Of a stretch of 64,000 nucleotides of DNA, positions 17,286 through 25,199 are shown one piece after another (the first letter of the stretch is position 1; every line of letters starts with the position of its first letter). The notes beneath the pieces were generated by a model. That model was not told the DNA's origin, ran no database searches, and saw only the letters and a program-made list of their open reading frames with translations. This stretch comes from Gordonia malaquae NBRC 108250 (lineage in GTDB: Bacteria; Actinomycetota; Actinomycetes; Mycobacteriales; Mycobacteriaceae): positions 1 to 64,000 of the forward strand of contig NZ_BAOP01000026.1 in NCBI RefSeq assembly GCF_000344135.1, read 5' to 3'. The position numbers were made by a program, and so were the translations under genes.

Positions 17286-18722
17286 CTACAACTGGATGCT
17301 GGTGATCTCGGTGAACTCTTCGAGTCCGACGGGACCGAGTTCTCGGCCGAGTCCGGAGGCCTTCCAGCCGCCGAACGGTGCACGCGGATTGAACGGCGCG
17401 CCGTTCACGTCCACCTGACCGGTGTCGATGCGCGACGCCACGGCGATCGCGCGGTCGGTGTCGCCGGACCAGACGGCTCCGGCTAGGCCGTACTCGCTGT
17501 CGTTGGCGAGTTGCACGGCGTGGTCGTCGCCGTCGTGCGGAAGCACAACGATGACCGGACCGAAGATCTCGTCGCGTACCGCCGGGTCGTCGGCCTGCAG
17601 GTCGGCGAGGACGGTGGGTGCGACGAAGTGTCCTCCCGGGAACTCCGGCAGGGGATCGGGGCCGCCGCACACGAGGCGGGCACCCCGGGCGAGGGCGCCG
17701 TCGATCGCGGAGACGATCGACGTGCGCTGGGCGGCGGAGATGACGGGTCCGAGGTCGGTGGACTCGTCGGTGGGGTCGCCGACGCGCATGGCGGCGACGG
17801 CGTCGGCGGCGATCGTCAAGGCGTCCTCGTACCGGCTGCGGGGGACCAGCAGTCGGGACCAGGCGCTGCACGTCTGACCTGAGTTCAACAGGCCCGCGGC
17901 GACGCTCGTGCGGACCGCCTCGTCCAGGTCGGCGTCGTCGAGGATCACGCTGGCCGATTTGCCGCCGAGTTCGAGGCATGCGCGCTTGATGTTCTGGGCG
18001 GCAGCCACGGCGATGGTCTTGCCGACGCCAGTGGAGCCGGTGAACGACACGACGTCGACGCCGGGATGCTCGGCGAGAGCCGAACCCACCACGCGTCCGG
18101 CGCCGGGAACCAGGGAGAACACACCGGCCGGAACGCCTGCGGCCACGGCCGCATCGGCGAAGAGGTACGTCGACAGGGGAGTCAGCTCCGCGGGCTTCAC
18201 CACGATCGGGCAGCCCGCGGCGAGAGCGGCGCCCGCCTTCGCGACCAGCTGATAAAACGGGTAGTTCCACGGCGTGATGGCGGCGACGACACCGGCGGCC
18301 CGACGCAGGACGCGTGAGTTTCCGATCGTCGTCTGCCATTCGAAGGTCCGGGCCAGGCCTGCGAAGTCGGCCATGATCTCGATGCCGAGGTCGATGTGGG
18401 CCTCGCGGGCCACGGCGACCGGGGCACCGACTTCGGCGACGGTCGCGGCGACAAGATCGTCGCGCCGGTTGCGCAGCTCGGCGACCAGCGCGTCCAGGAC
18501 GTCGGCGCGTGCCTCCGGCGATGCGGTGCTCCACGCAGGGAGTGCGGCGCGCGCGGCGGCGACTGCGTCGTCGACGTCGATCGCGGTGGATGACGCCGAG
18601 GTGCCGATCGTGGCGCCTGTCGCGGGGGCGTGGACGTCGACGGTCTCGGCCACGGTGCGCCATGCGCCGTCGATGAGCGCTGCGTCGCGCTGCCACAGTG
18701 CGACTGTCGTGGTGGCGGTCAT
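17286..18722 (-). CDS. NAD(P)-dependent aldehyde dehydrogenase
   Basis: A 478-residue ALDH-superfamily enzyme oxidising an aldehyde to the acid. Visible motifs are 'ITPWNYPFYQLVAKAGAALA' (coenzyme site, residues about 145-164), 'FTGSTGVGKTIA', the general-base glutamate in 'LELGGKSASV' (about 250) and the nucleophilic cysteine in 'NSGQTCSAWSRLLVP' (about 284). The C-terminus has 'PFGGWKASGLGRELG'. ATG at 18722 has AGGAAGGAC upstream and gives the right length. It lies between the CoA ligase (28 bp upstream) and acyl-CoA dehydrogenase. It probably accepts aldehydes from the amine oxidase and/or the 2-oxo-acid decarboxylase encoded a few kb away. Confidence 0.93.
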   Translation of the reverse strand: MTATTTVALWQRDAALIDGAWRTVAETVDVHAPATGATIGTSASSTAIDVDDAVAAARAALPAWSTASPEARADVLDALVAELRNRRDDLVAATVAEVGAPVAVAREAHIDLGIEIMADFAGLARTFEWQTTIGNSRVLRRAAGVVAAITPWNYPFYQLVAKAGAALAAGCPIVVKPAELTPLSTYLFADAAVAAGVPAGVFSLVPGAGRVVGSALAEHPGVDVVSFTGSTGVGKTIAVAAAQNIKRACLELGGKSASVILDDADLDEAVRTSVAAGLLNSGQTCSAWSRLLVPRSRYEDALTIAADAVAAMRVGDPTDESTDLGPVISAAQRTSIVSAIDGALARGARLVCGGPDPLPEFPGGHFVAPTVLADLQADDPAVRDEIFGPVIVVLPHDGDDHAVQLANDSEYGLAGAVWSGDTDRAIAVASRIDTGQVDVNGAPFNPRAPFGGWKASGLGRELGPVGLEEFTEITSIQL

Positions 18723-18750
18723 GTGCTTGTCCTTCCTGGGTGAGTGCTGG

Positions 18751-20793
18751 TCAGTTGTCGGTGACGATGAGAGCGTCGAGGGCGTGGACACCGTCGGGGG
18801 CCACGCGCACGGGGTTCAGCTCGATCTCGGTGATCCGCGAATCGGTTGCCGCCAGGCGAGAAACGGCGGCGACGACATCGGCCAGAGCCGCGACGTCGGT
18901 GGCGGGCTTGCCGCGCCATCCTGCGAGCAGTTTGTGAGCCCGCAGGCGCGAGATCATGTCGGTCGCGGTCGCAGCGTCGACCGGAGCCGATTCCATGACG
19001 ACGTCGGCGTACACCTCGGTCGCCACGCCGCCGGTTCCGACGGTGACGGTGACTCCGAGGTCGGGGTGCCGCTGGCAGCCGATCAGGACCTCGACTCCGT
19101 CCGGGCGGGTGTCCATCTGCTCCAGCACGTAGTCGCCGTCGCCGAGTCGGGTGTGCATGTCGGTGAACACCGCCGCCACGTCGTCGCGGGTCAGACCGAC
19201 CTTCACGCCGCCGACCTCGCTCTTGTGCTCGAGCCATGCGGCTTTGAGGACGAGCGGGGCGGTGAGGTCGGCCGCCGCGGTGACCGCTTCGTCCACGGTG
19301 GTGACGACGGCGCCCGCGGGGAAGGACACGCCTTCGTCGAGCAGCAGAGCGCGGGCGTTCCAGTACCCCGCGGTGGGAGCGACACCGGCGGACGGCGCGA
19401 CCGCGACGTCGCGGGCGGGCTCGCGGTAGACGGCGGTGCCCGACAGAGCGCGCAGCAACGGTTCGACAGTCCCGAAGGTGGGGACGCCTGCTGCCCACAG
19501 GGCATCGGCGACGGGTCCGGCGGCCTCCATGGAGTGCACGTACAGCGGCTTGCCCGCGGTGCGTGCAGCGTCCGCGAGCCGCTGCGCGAGGGCGAGCTCG
19601 TCGTCGATCAGCCCGGGGTTGTCGGCGCCGTAGCAACCGAAATACCCGGTGAGCACCGCGGAGTCGACATCGGGATCCGCCAGTGCGAGGGCGACGGCGT
19701 TCACGTAGTTGGCGAGGTCGGCTTCTCCGGCGCCCGCCAGGTCGACGGGGTTCGACGTGGCCGCGCCCGCGGGAAGCAGATCGGTGAGGGCAGCGTCGGC
19801 CACATCGCCGAGCGGCGGGACGGACAGTCCGTGCGCGGCTGCCTGGTCGGCCGCGATGCCGCACTGACCGCCGCTGTCGCCGACGATCACCGTGCGACGG
19901 CCCGCGGGCGCGGCACCCGCGATCACACTGCGCGCCACGTCGATCACCTCGCCGGGCGACTGAGCCCGCAGGACGCCTGCCGCGCGGCACGCCGCGTCGA
20001 CGATGTCGACGGGCGCGGTCAGCGAGCCGGTGTGCGAACGGGCGAGACGGCTGCCCGCGGCGCTGGCGCCGACCGTCAACAGGATCACAGGCTTGCCCGC
20101 GGCGCGCAGTGCGGCGATCGAGTCGAACAGCTCGGCGCCGCCGGTGAACGATTCGAGGTAGACGACCACGACGCGGGTCGCCTCGTGGTCGACGAGGTCG
20201 GCGAGGAGTTCGGCCGCCGTCACGTCGGTCTGGTTGCCGATCGACACGAAGCGCGAAACGCCGATGCCGTTGTGCTGGCCGAGGCGAGCGAGTTCGCTGC
20301 CGAGCTGACCCGACTGGGAGACGATCGCCATCGGACCCGCGGTGAAGTTGCCCCAGCTCAGGTCGAGTTCGCCTGCGGCGTCGTAGATTCCGAGGCTGTT
20401 GGCGCCGACGAGGCGGGCGCCGGCGGCGCGGATGCGCTCGGCGATCTCGCCCTCGTCCTCGATGCCCGCGGTGATGCCGAGGAAGCCCCGGGTGCCCATC
20501 GCGAGAGCCTCGTCGACAACGGCGCCGACCATCGGTCCGGGGACGCACAACGCGACGAGTTCGGGCGCCTCGTCGAGGGCGGCGAGAGAGGTGACGCAGG
20601 CGTGGCCGAGGACATCGCCGCCGCGTGCGTTCACGAGGTGGACGTCGCGTCGGTGCGCCCCGGCGATTGCACCGGCCGCCAGCCAGTAGCCCCACTTGGT
20701 GCGGTTCGACGACGCGCCGACCACGGCGACCGAGCGGGGGGTGCTGAACACGGACAGTCCGTTGTGGAGGGAGTTCAGGACCGGGCTGTTCAT
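18751..20793 (-). CDS. Acyl-CoA synthetase (NDP-forming), acetate-CoA-ligase (ADP-forming) family
   Basis: A 680-residue fused alpha-beta ACD-type ligase: acid + ATP + CoA to acyl-CoA + ADP + Pi. Domain order is CoA-binding Rossmann ('SVAVVGASSNRTKWGYWLA', residues about 22-40), flavodoxin-like succinyl-CoA-ligase domains with 'AIVSQSGQLGSELA' and the phospho-histidine loop 'LARSHTGSLTAP', then a C-terminal ATP-grasp domain ('LVLKAAWLEHKSEVGGVKVG', 'EVLIGCQRHPDLGVTVTVG', 'EIELNPVRV'). It is first in the operon with ALDH and acyl-CoA dehydrogenase; the promoter carries an 18-bp operator at 20836-20853. It probably activates the acid made by the ALDH. Confidence 0.92.
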   Translation of the reverse strand: MNSPVLNSLHNGLSVFSTPRSVAVVGASSNRTKWGYWLAAGAIAGAHRRDVHLVNARGGDVLGHACVTSLAALDEAPELVALCVPGPMVGAVVDEALAMGTRGFLGITAGIEDEGEIAERIRAAGARLVGANSLGIYDAAGELDLSWGNFTAGPMAIVSQSGQLGSELARLGQHNGIGVSRFVSIGNQTDVTAAELLADLVDHEATRVVVVYLESFTGGAELFDSIAALRAAGKPVILLTVGASAAGSRLARSHTGSLTAPVDIVDAACRAAGVLRAQSPGEVIDVARSVIAGAAPAGRRTVIVGDSGGQCGIAADQAAAHGLSVPPLGDVADAALTDLLPAGAATSNPVDLAGAGEADLANYVNAVALALADPDVDSAVLTGYFGCYGADNPGLIDDELALAQRLADAARTAGKPLYVHSMEAAGPVADALWAAGVPTFGTVEPLLRALSGTAVYREPARDVAVAPSAGVAPTAGYWNARALLLDEGVSFPAGAVVTTVDEAVTAAADLTAPLVLKAAWLEHKSEVGGVKVGLTRDDVAAVFTDMHTRLGDGDYVLEQMDTRPDGVEVLIGCQRHPDLGVTVTVGTGGVATEVYADVVMESAPVDAATATDMISRLRAHKLLAGWRGKPATDVAALADVVAAVSRLAATDSRITEIELNPVRVAPDGVHALDALIVTDN

Positions 20794-20835
20794 GGGTGGT
20801 GCACCTCACTGATTCGGGGGGGGAGTGTCAATAAC

Positions 20836-20853
20836 TGACTGGCGGCTCAGTCA
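20836..20853. promoter_or_regulatory. 18-bp operator, copy 5 (CoA-ligase operon promoter)
   Basis: TGACTGGCGGCTCAGTCA has perfect TGACTG/CAGTCA half-sites with a 6-bp centre, the same spacing as copies 1-4. It lies 43 bp upstream of the CoA ligase start and also upstream of the divergent DNA glycosylase gene. Confidence 0.72.
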
Positions 20854-20915
20854 ATAATTGTGAAGGCTGCCGGATCGTGTGTCAAGTCACATTTGAAAGT
20901 GGATGTGCCGAGATC

Positions 20916-21875
20916 ATGCAGCGAGCGAGACGTCCCAGGTGGGAGGCCTCGGCCGAAGTGGTGGCGGCAGCCGCGGCGTACGGCCACTATGGACAGGCGA
21001 TGACTGGCGAACGTATGTGGACGGTGGACGAGCCGTACGACCTCGATGCGATTCTCGGCGTCCATCGACGCGGAGCGCACGATCCCGCGTACCGGCGGGC
21101 GCCCGACGGGTCGATCTGGCGTGCAGTGCACACACCGGACGGTCCGGGAACTCTCACAGTCGTGTCGCACGGGGGCTCGATGACCGCTCGGGCGTGGGGA
21201 CCCGGTGCGGAATGGCTCCTGGAGGCGGCGCCCGACATGGTCGGAGTGAACGATCAACCGGACGACCTCACGCCGGTGGATCCGGTTGTTCGCAGACTCG
21301 TCTCTGGTGCTCCCGGGCTGCGCATCGGACGCAGCGGTCGGGTGTGGGAAGCGCTCGTCGGCAACGTCATGGAGCAGAAGGTGGTCGGCAGCGAGGCGTA
21401 TCGCGGATGGCGCTACCTGCTACGACGCTACGGAGTGCCCGCACCCGGGCCCGTGCCGCCGGACATGCGGGTCCCGCCGCCCCGGTCGGTGTGGCGCGAC
21501 ATCACCGAAGTCGACTGGCATCGCAGCGGACTCGAGCCCGTACGCATGCGGACCATTCGAGCAGCTGCGGCGGTCGACGTCGAGCGGCACGCGGACGCGC
21601 TGACCGCGCTTCGGGGAATCGGGCCGTGGACTGCGGCCCATACCCGAATCCGAGCGCTGGGAGACCCCGACGCGGTGCCGGTCGGCGACTATCACACCCC
21701 CTCGATCGTGGGGACCACGCTGATCGGGGAGAGAATCGACGACGCGCGCATGCTCGAACTCCTCGAGCCGTACCGAGGGCAGCGGTACCGCGTGGTTCGA
21801 CTGTGCGAAGTCACGGGGACCGCGCCCGAGCGCCGCGGCGCCCGCATGTCGGTCCGCGACTACCGCGACATCTGA
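20916..21875 (+). CDS. DNA-3-methyladenine glycosylase 2-like (HhH-GPD) protein
   Basis: A 319-residue protein of the AlkA-like HhH-GPD group, which excises alkylated bases. The C-terminal half contains the helix-hairpin-helix 'ALRGIGPWTAAHTRIRALGD' (residues about 229-248) followed by 'PVGDYHTP', where the Asp matches the catalytic aspartate position. The N-terminal part has an AlkA-type beta-rich segment ('DLDAILGVHRRG', 'IWRAVHTPDGPGTLTV'). ATG at 20916 is chosen; a GTG at 20877 would extend it 13 residues. It shares the promoter gap with the divergent CoA-ligase operon, probably by chance. A hairpin terminator follows. Confidence 0.85.
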   Translation: MQRARRPRWEASAEVVAAAAAYGHYGQAMTGERMWTVDEPYDLDAILGVHRRGAHDPAYRRAPDGSIWRAVHTPDGPGTLTVVSHGGSMTARAWGPGAEWLLEAAPDMVGVNDQPDDLTPVDPVVRRLVSGAPGLRIGRSGRVWEALVGNVMEQKVVGSEAYRGWRYLLRRYGVPAPGPVPPDMRVPPPRSVWRDITEVDWHRSGLEPVRMRTIRAAAAVDVERHADALTALRGIGPWTAAHTRIRALGDPDAVPVGDYHTPSIVGTTLIGERIDDARMLELLEPYRGQRYRVVRLCEVTGTAPERRGARMSVRDYRDI

Positions 21876-21884
21876 CGGCCGTCT

Positions 21885-21915
21885 GTTCGTCGAGCGGAAA
21901 CCTTGCTCGACGAAC
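21885..21915. terminator. Bidirectional terminator hairpin
   Basis: GTTCGTCGAGC (21885-21895) and GCTCGACGAAC (21905-21915) form a perfect 11-bp stem with a 9-nt loop between the convergent glycosylase gene (ends 21875) and regulator gene (ends 21926). Confidence 0.75.
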
Positions 21916-21925
21916 GGTGGAGCGG

Positions 21926-22555
21926 TCAGCCGGACAGCACCACGATCAGTGTGCAGTCGTTGTCGGGGTCGGGCTCGATCGATGCGGTGACGTCACTGAT
22001 CAGGAGGTCGGTTGCGCCTTGGAGAGCTTCGTCCACGGCTCCGCGGAGGGCTCCGCGCGCCACTTCGGGGAGTCCGGGCGCGAGGTCGTCGAGCTCGCAC
22101 GCGCACACTGTCAGCAGATGGCGGCCGAGCTCGGAGGCCACTGATCTCACCTCCACGCCCAGTCTCGTCAGTGTCGACTCGACGGCGATCACGGGGTCGG
22201 GAAGCGACGTCTGCGGTGCCGGCGCGAGCTGCCGGGCCCACTCGCGTCCGACGTCGGACGCGGCGTCTTCTCGTGCTTCGGGTGTGTCCCCGAGTCTCAT
22301 CAACAGCAATCGGGTGAGACGGGCGGCGGCCGCCGGCGGTGCGATCCGATACGCCACGCGGGGGCGTCCGACACCTTCCGGCGGCAATTGGACCGTGACG
22401 GCGTCGCCGTCGGTGACCAGGTTGATCAGGTGGAATCGGGCGGTCGTCGAGTGGATGCTCAGCGCTCGCGCCACCTCGTGAGCGTCAAGGCCCGACTCCG
22501 ACTCGGCGAGCAGATCGCGCACCCGGTCGCGCGGCTTGCCGATCACGTCAGTCAT
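21926..22555 (-). CDS. Winged-helix transcriptional regulator (ArsR/SufR-like), paralogue A
   Basis: A 209-residue regulator. The N-terminal wHTH is 'DRVRDLLAESESGLDAHEVA' with recognition region 'IHSTTARFHLINLV' and the wing 'PEGVGRPRVAYR' (residues about 11-75). The C-terminal domain has the 'VCACELDDLAPGLPEVARGA' segment seen in SufR/HTH-type regulators, where cysteines can bind metal or an Fe-S cluster; here two Cys occur in C-x-C. It is about half identical to the next gene (22718-23353), indicating tandem duplication. ATG at 22555 has AGGGGAAC upstream. It may regulate the cupin/methyltransferase genes nearby. Confidence 0.82.
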   Translation of the reverse strand: MTDVIGKPRDRVRDLLAESESGLDAHEVARALSIHSTTARFHLINLVTDGDAVTVQLPPEGVGRPRVAYRIAPPAAAARLTRLLLMRLGDTPEAREDAASDVGREWARQLAPAPQTSLPDPVIAVESTLTRLGVEVRSVASELGRHLLTVCACELDDLAPGLPEVARGALRGAVDEALQGATDLLISDVTASIEPDPDNDCTLIVVLSG

Positions 22556-22717
22556 CGTCGGTCGTTCCCCTGTGGTCGGCTGGATGCGTGGCAGAACTGA
22601 CAAGTGTGCCAGCACCGAACCCGGTGCGTACCACCCGGCCGCCGACATGCCGTCCCGGTCGGTGCTCCGCCGTGGATCATCACGAGGTCCACGGACAACG
22701 GTCTCAGCGTCGGCCGG

Positions 22718-23353
22718 TCAGGTGAGGATCAGCGTCAGTGAGCAGTTGCCGCTTGCGTCGGGTTCCACGTGAACGGCGTAGGTGCGGTCGAGGATCGGTG
22801 ACGCTGCCGCAAGCGATTCCTCGACTGCGCCGCGGACCACTCCGCGGGCGATCTCGGGAACTGTGCCCGCGAGATGTTTCAGGGGGCACGAGCAGACGTT
22901 CACCCTGTGACGGCCGAACTCTGACAGTGCTCCCGTCACGCGAAACCCGAGGCGGGTGAGGGCGGCCTCGACGGCGATCACGGGATCCGGCGGCAGCGCC
23001 TGTGGCGGCGCGGTATGCATACGTGCCCAGTCGCGGCCGGCGACGGCGGCCGCGTCCTCCCTCTGCTGCGAGGTGGCGCCCAACTGCATCAGGAGGAGCG
23101 AACCGAGTTCGTCTGCGGCGGGCTGCGGCGCGATACGGTAGGCGACTCGTGGTCGTCCGACGCCTTCGGGCGCCAACTGAACTGTGACAGCGGTGCCCTC
23201 GTCGACGAGGTTCTTCAAATGGAATCGAGCCGTGGTGACGTGGACGTCGAGGGCCCGGCCCACTTCGTGCGCGTCGAGGCCGTCCGCCGCGTCGGTGAGG
23301 AGAGCACGAACCCGTTCCCGTGGTTTCGCGGTGATCACGTTGTCATCAGCCAT
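22718..23353 (-). CDS. Winged-helix transcriptional regulator (ArsR/SufR-like), paralogue B
   Basis: A 211-residue paralogue of the 21926-22555 product. Shared blocks are 'GLDAHEV.RAL..H.TTARFHL', 'PEGVGRPRVAYRIAP' and the C-terminal 'VNVCSCPLKHLAGTVPEIAR' with C-x-C. It ends 162 bp upstream of paralogue A. It lies just 12 bp after the cupin gene, so it is the last gene of the methyltransferase-cupin transcript and a candidate autoregulator acting on the AT-rich inverted repeat at 24499-24523. The sensed signal is unknown. Confidence 0.82.
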   Translation of the reverse strand: MADDNVITAKPRERVRALLTDAADGLDAHEVGRALDVHVTTARFHLKNLVDEGTAVTVQLAPEGVGRPRVAYRIAPQPAADELGSLLLMQLGATSQQREDAAAVAGRDWARMHTAPPQALPPDPVIAVEAALTRLGFRVTGALSEFGRHRVNVCSCPLKHLAGTVPEIARGVVRGAVEESLAAASPILDRTYAVHVEPDASGNCSLTLILT

Positions 23354-23365
23354 CGCCGGCGACTT

Positions 23366-23689
23366 CTACTTTCCGTGGACGACGACGAGGGCGACAGCCC
23401 CCGCCTCGACGGCCTTCAGCGAATGGGGGACGCGGGCGTCCACGCGGATCGCAGTGCCGGGTCGAAGCTGCACGGTTGTGCCTTCGACGGTGAAGTCGAT
23501 GACACCCGACTGGCCCATGACGACGATCGGGTGGACTGCCACGTGTTCGCGCATCTCCTGGCCGTCGGCGAACGCGATCCGCACGATCGTCTCGCTCTCG
23601 CTGAGATGCAGACGCTTCACCGTCGCGCGGTCCCCGGCGGCGTCACCCGGTGCGTTAAGGCCGTCAAGGTAGGTGAAGTGGTCGCTCAT
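23366..23689 (-). CDS. Small cupin-domain protein
   Basis: A 107-residue single-cupin protein. Beta-barrel residues with 'EMREHVAVHPIVVMGQSGV' (residues about 49-67) correspond to cupin motif 1 with two histidines, and 'PGTAIRVDARVPHSL' to motif 2 with one histidine, enough for a metal site. ATG at 23689 overlaps the methyltransferase stop by ATGA. Such small cupins often bind metal ions, sense small molecules or modify redox-active metabolites; with the adjacent methyltransferase and C-x-C regulators a stress or detoxification role is possible. No specific function recognised. Confidence 0.85.
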   Translation of the reverse strand: MSDHFTYLDGLNAPGDAAGDRATVKRLHLSESETIVRIAFADGQEMREHVAVHPIVVMGQSGVIDFTVEGTTVQLRPGTAIRVDARVPHSLKAVEAGAVALVVVHGK

Positions 23690-24480
23690 GACGGCTTCAC
23701 TGCGATCATCTCGATGGCTGCCATCTCCTTGCGGTACTTGCGGAACACCTTGCGCATAGCCAGGATCCGGCCGCGTGCCGCACTGTTGCCCGCGATGTTC
23801 CAGACGATGCGCAGGGTCTGAGCCATGCCTTCGTCGGCGATCATGCGACGCGGCTGCAGCAGTGCCATCGGAGCGAAGCCGACCTCTTCGATGACGAACC
23901 CGGCCTCTTCGAGGAGTGCGCGCCATTCGGCTTCGGTGAGGGGACGGGCGTTGACCTTGATCGACTTGGCGAGGGCCCTGCGGATCTCGGTCTTCTCCGC
24001 GTCGTCGAGGGTGTCGGGGTGCAGCGCCAGCTCGTGGATCGCGTAGCGGCCGCCCGGTCGCAGGACGCGGAACGCCTCGGCGACGATCTCGTTCTTGCCG
24101 CGATCACCCTGCATCGTCAGCATGGCTTCGCCGACCATGACGTCGGCCGATTGGGCGTCGAGTCCCGTCTGATTCGCCTCGGCGAGCCGGACCGTGCCGC
24201 TCGTCCCGATGGCGTCGGCCGTGAGGTCGACGGCTTGGCGGTCGGCTTCGATTCCGATGTAACTGGCGGGCTTGCGGTGCAAGATGTCGACGGCGGTCTT
24301 GCCGAGTCCGGGTGCGAGTTCCACGACGTCGGCGTCGGTGACACGGGCGTCATCGAGGAGACGTTCGGTGAGTTCCTGACCGCCGGGACGCAGCACGCGT
24401 TTGCCCATGCGGGCGAGGAGCCAGTGGCCGGGCATGTCGTCGTCCTTGCGGGCGGCGAGGGGGAGTTCGGAACTGGACAT
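23686..24480 (-). CDS. Class I SAM-dependent methyltransferase
   Basis: A 264-residue methyltransferase. Motif I appears as 'VVELAPGLGKTAVDIL' (residues about 52-67), with 'GIEADRQAVDLTADAIG' for the acidic ribose-binding residue and 'AFRVLRPGGRYAIHELAL' as the post-motif III loop. The substrate is unknown. ATG at 24480 is preceded by GGGAGG. It heads an operon with the cupin and winged-helix regulator. The promoter is unusually AT-rich for the window and carries an inverted repeat (24499-24523). Confidence 0.87.
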   Translation of the reverse strand: MSSSELPLAARKDDDMPGHWLLARMGKRVLRPGGQELTERLLDDARVTDADVVELAPGLGKTAVDILHRKPASYIGIEADRQAVDLTADAIGTSGTVRLAEANQTGLDAQSADVMVGEAMLTMQGDRGKNEIVAEAFRVLRPGGRYAIHELALHPDTLDDAEKTEIRRALAKSIKVNARPLTEAEWRALLEEAGFVIEEVGFAPMALLQPRRMIADEGMAQTLRIVWNIAGNSAARGRILAMRKVFRKYRKEMAAIEMIAVKPS

Positions 24481-24498
24481 GGTGCCTCCCGAGAATAG

Positions 24499-24523
24499 TT
24501 TGAATGAACTTTTCTCATTTAAA
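24499..24523. promoter_or_regulatory. Candidate operator of the methyltransferase-cupin-regulator operon
   Basis: TTTGAATGA (24499-24507) and TCATTTAAA (24515-24523) form an 8-of-9 inverted repeat with a 7-bp centre, in AT-rich DNA 19 bp upstream of the methyltransferase start. ArsR/SufR-type winged-helix proteins bind such sites, and one is encoded in the same operon. Confidence 0.5.
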
Positions 24524-24542
24524 TAGGCAACCCTTGCTTTGG

Positions 24543-25199
24543 TCAAGCGTGTGGCGGCTCACTCGCCTTGTGAGCGTGGATGTACTGTCCGACGCCGGTG
24601 ATCGTCTGCTCCAGGTGGACGGCGCCTAGTCGTGAGAACCGCATCAGCAGTTCGTCACGCCCGAAGATCCGCAGGCCCGACAGGCCCGCGACCTGACGTG
24701 CTCCGGGAAGCGCAGCGATCGATGCCTCGACGGAGGTGAAAACAATGACCTCGCCGCCGGGCGCGCAGACGCGCATCATCTCGTCGAGCACGGGCAGTGG
24801 ATCCGGAATCAGATACAGCGCCGCCAGGCAGAGGACGGTGTCGAAGGAGTCGTCCGGGAACGGCAGTTTGTGAGCGTCGCCCCTCACGTACGTCACCCGG
24901 CTGCCACGATTGTCCCGTGCAGCTTGTGCGAGCATCGACGCCGAGAAGTCGACGCCGACGTACCTGCCGTCACCCGTCAGACCCTTCGACGCGTCGCCGC
25001 TGTAATTGCCGGGGCCGCAGGCGATGTCGAGGACGTGACGATCGCCTGGCTGGGCGAGACGTGCGCGGAGGGCGCGGTCGTAGTCGGCGGTCCCTGAACC
25101 GCCGAGGCTGAATCCGCGCGTGAACAGCGGTCGCCACGCGCGTTCGTACACCTGCGAGAACACCGGGGCGGCCATCAAACGCTGGGCGATGGACACCAT
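24543..25199 (-). CDS. Class I SAM-dependent methyltransferase (UbiE/Methyltransf_11 type)
   Basis: A 218-residue methyltransferase with motif I 'VLDIACGPGNYSGDA' near residue 55, 'YVGVDFSASMLAQAARDN', 'GDAHKLPFPDDSFDTVLCLA' (motif II) and 'MMRVCAPGGEVIVFT'. This form is common among lipid and small-molecule methyltransferases of mycolata. The start at 25199 overlaps the stop of the AhpD-like gene upstream, so they form one transcript. The relation to the other methyltransferase (23686-24480) is only by fold. Substrate unknown. Confidence 0.87.
   Translation of the reverse strand: MVSIAQRLMAAPVFSQVYERAWRPLFTRGFSLGGSGTADYDRALRARLAQPGDRHVLDIACGPGNYSGDASKGLTGDGRYVGVDFSASMLAQAARDNRGSRVTYVRGDAHKLPFPDDSFDTVLCLAALYLIPDPLPVLDEMMRVCAPGGEVIVFTSVEASIAALPGARQVAGLSGLRIFGRDELLMRFSRLGAVHLEQTITGVGQYIHAHKASEPPHA

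Noticed and set aside
18274..20838. 854-codon plus-strand frame opposite the ALDH and CoA-ligase genes
   Set aside because: Both minus-strand genes have full family motifs; the plus-strand product has none and mirrors their codon periodicity.
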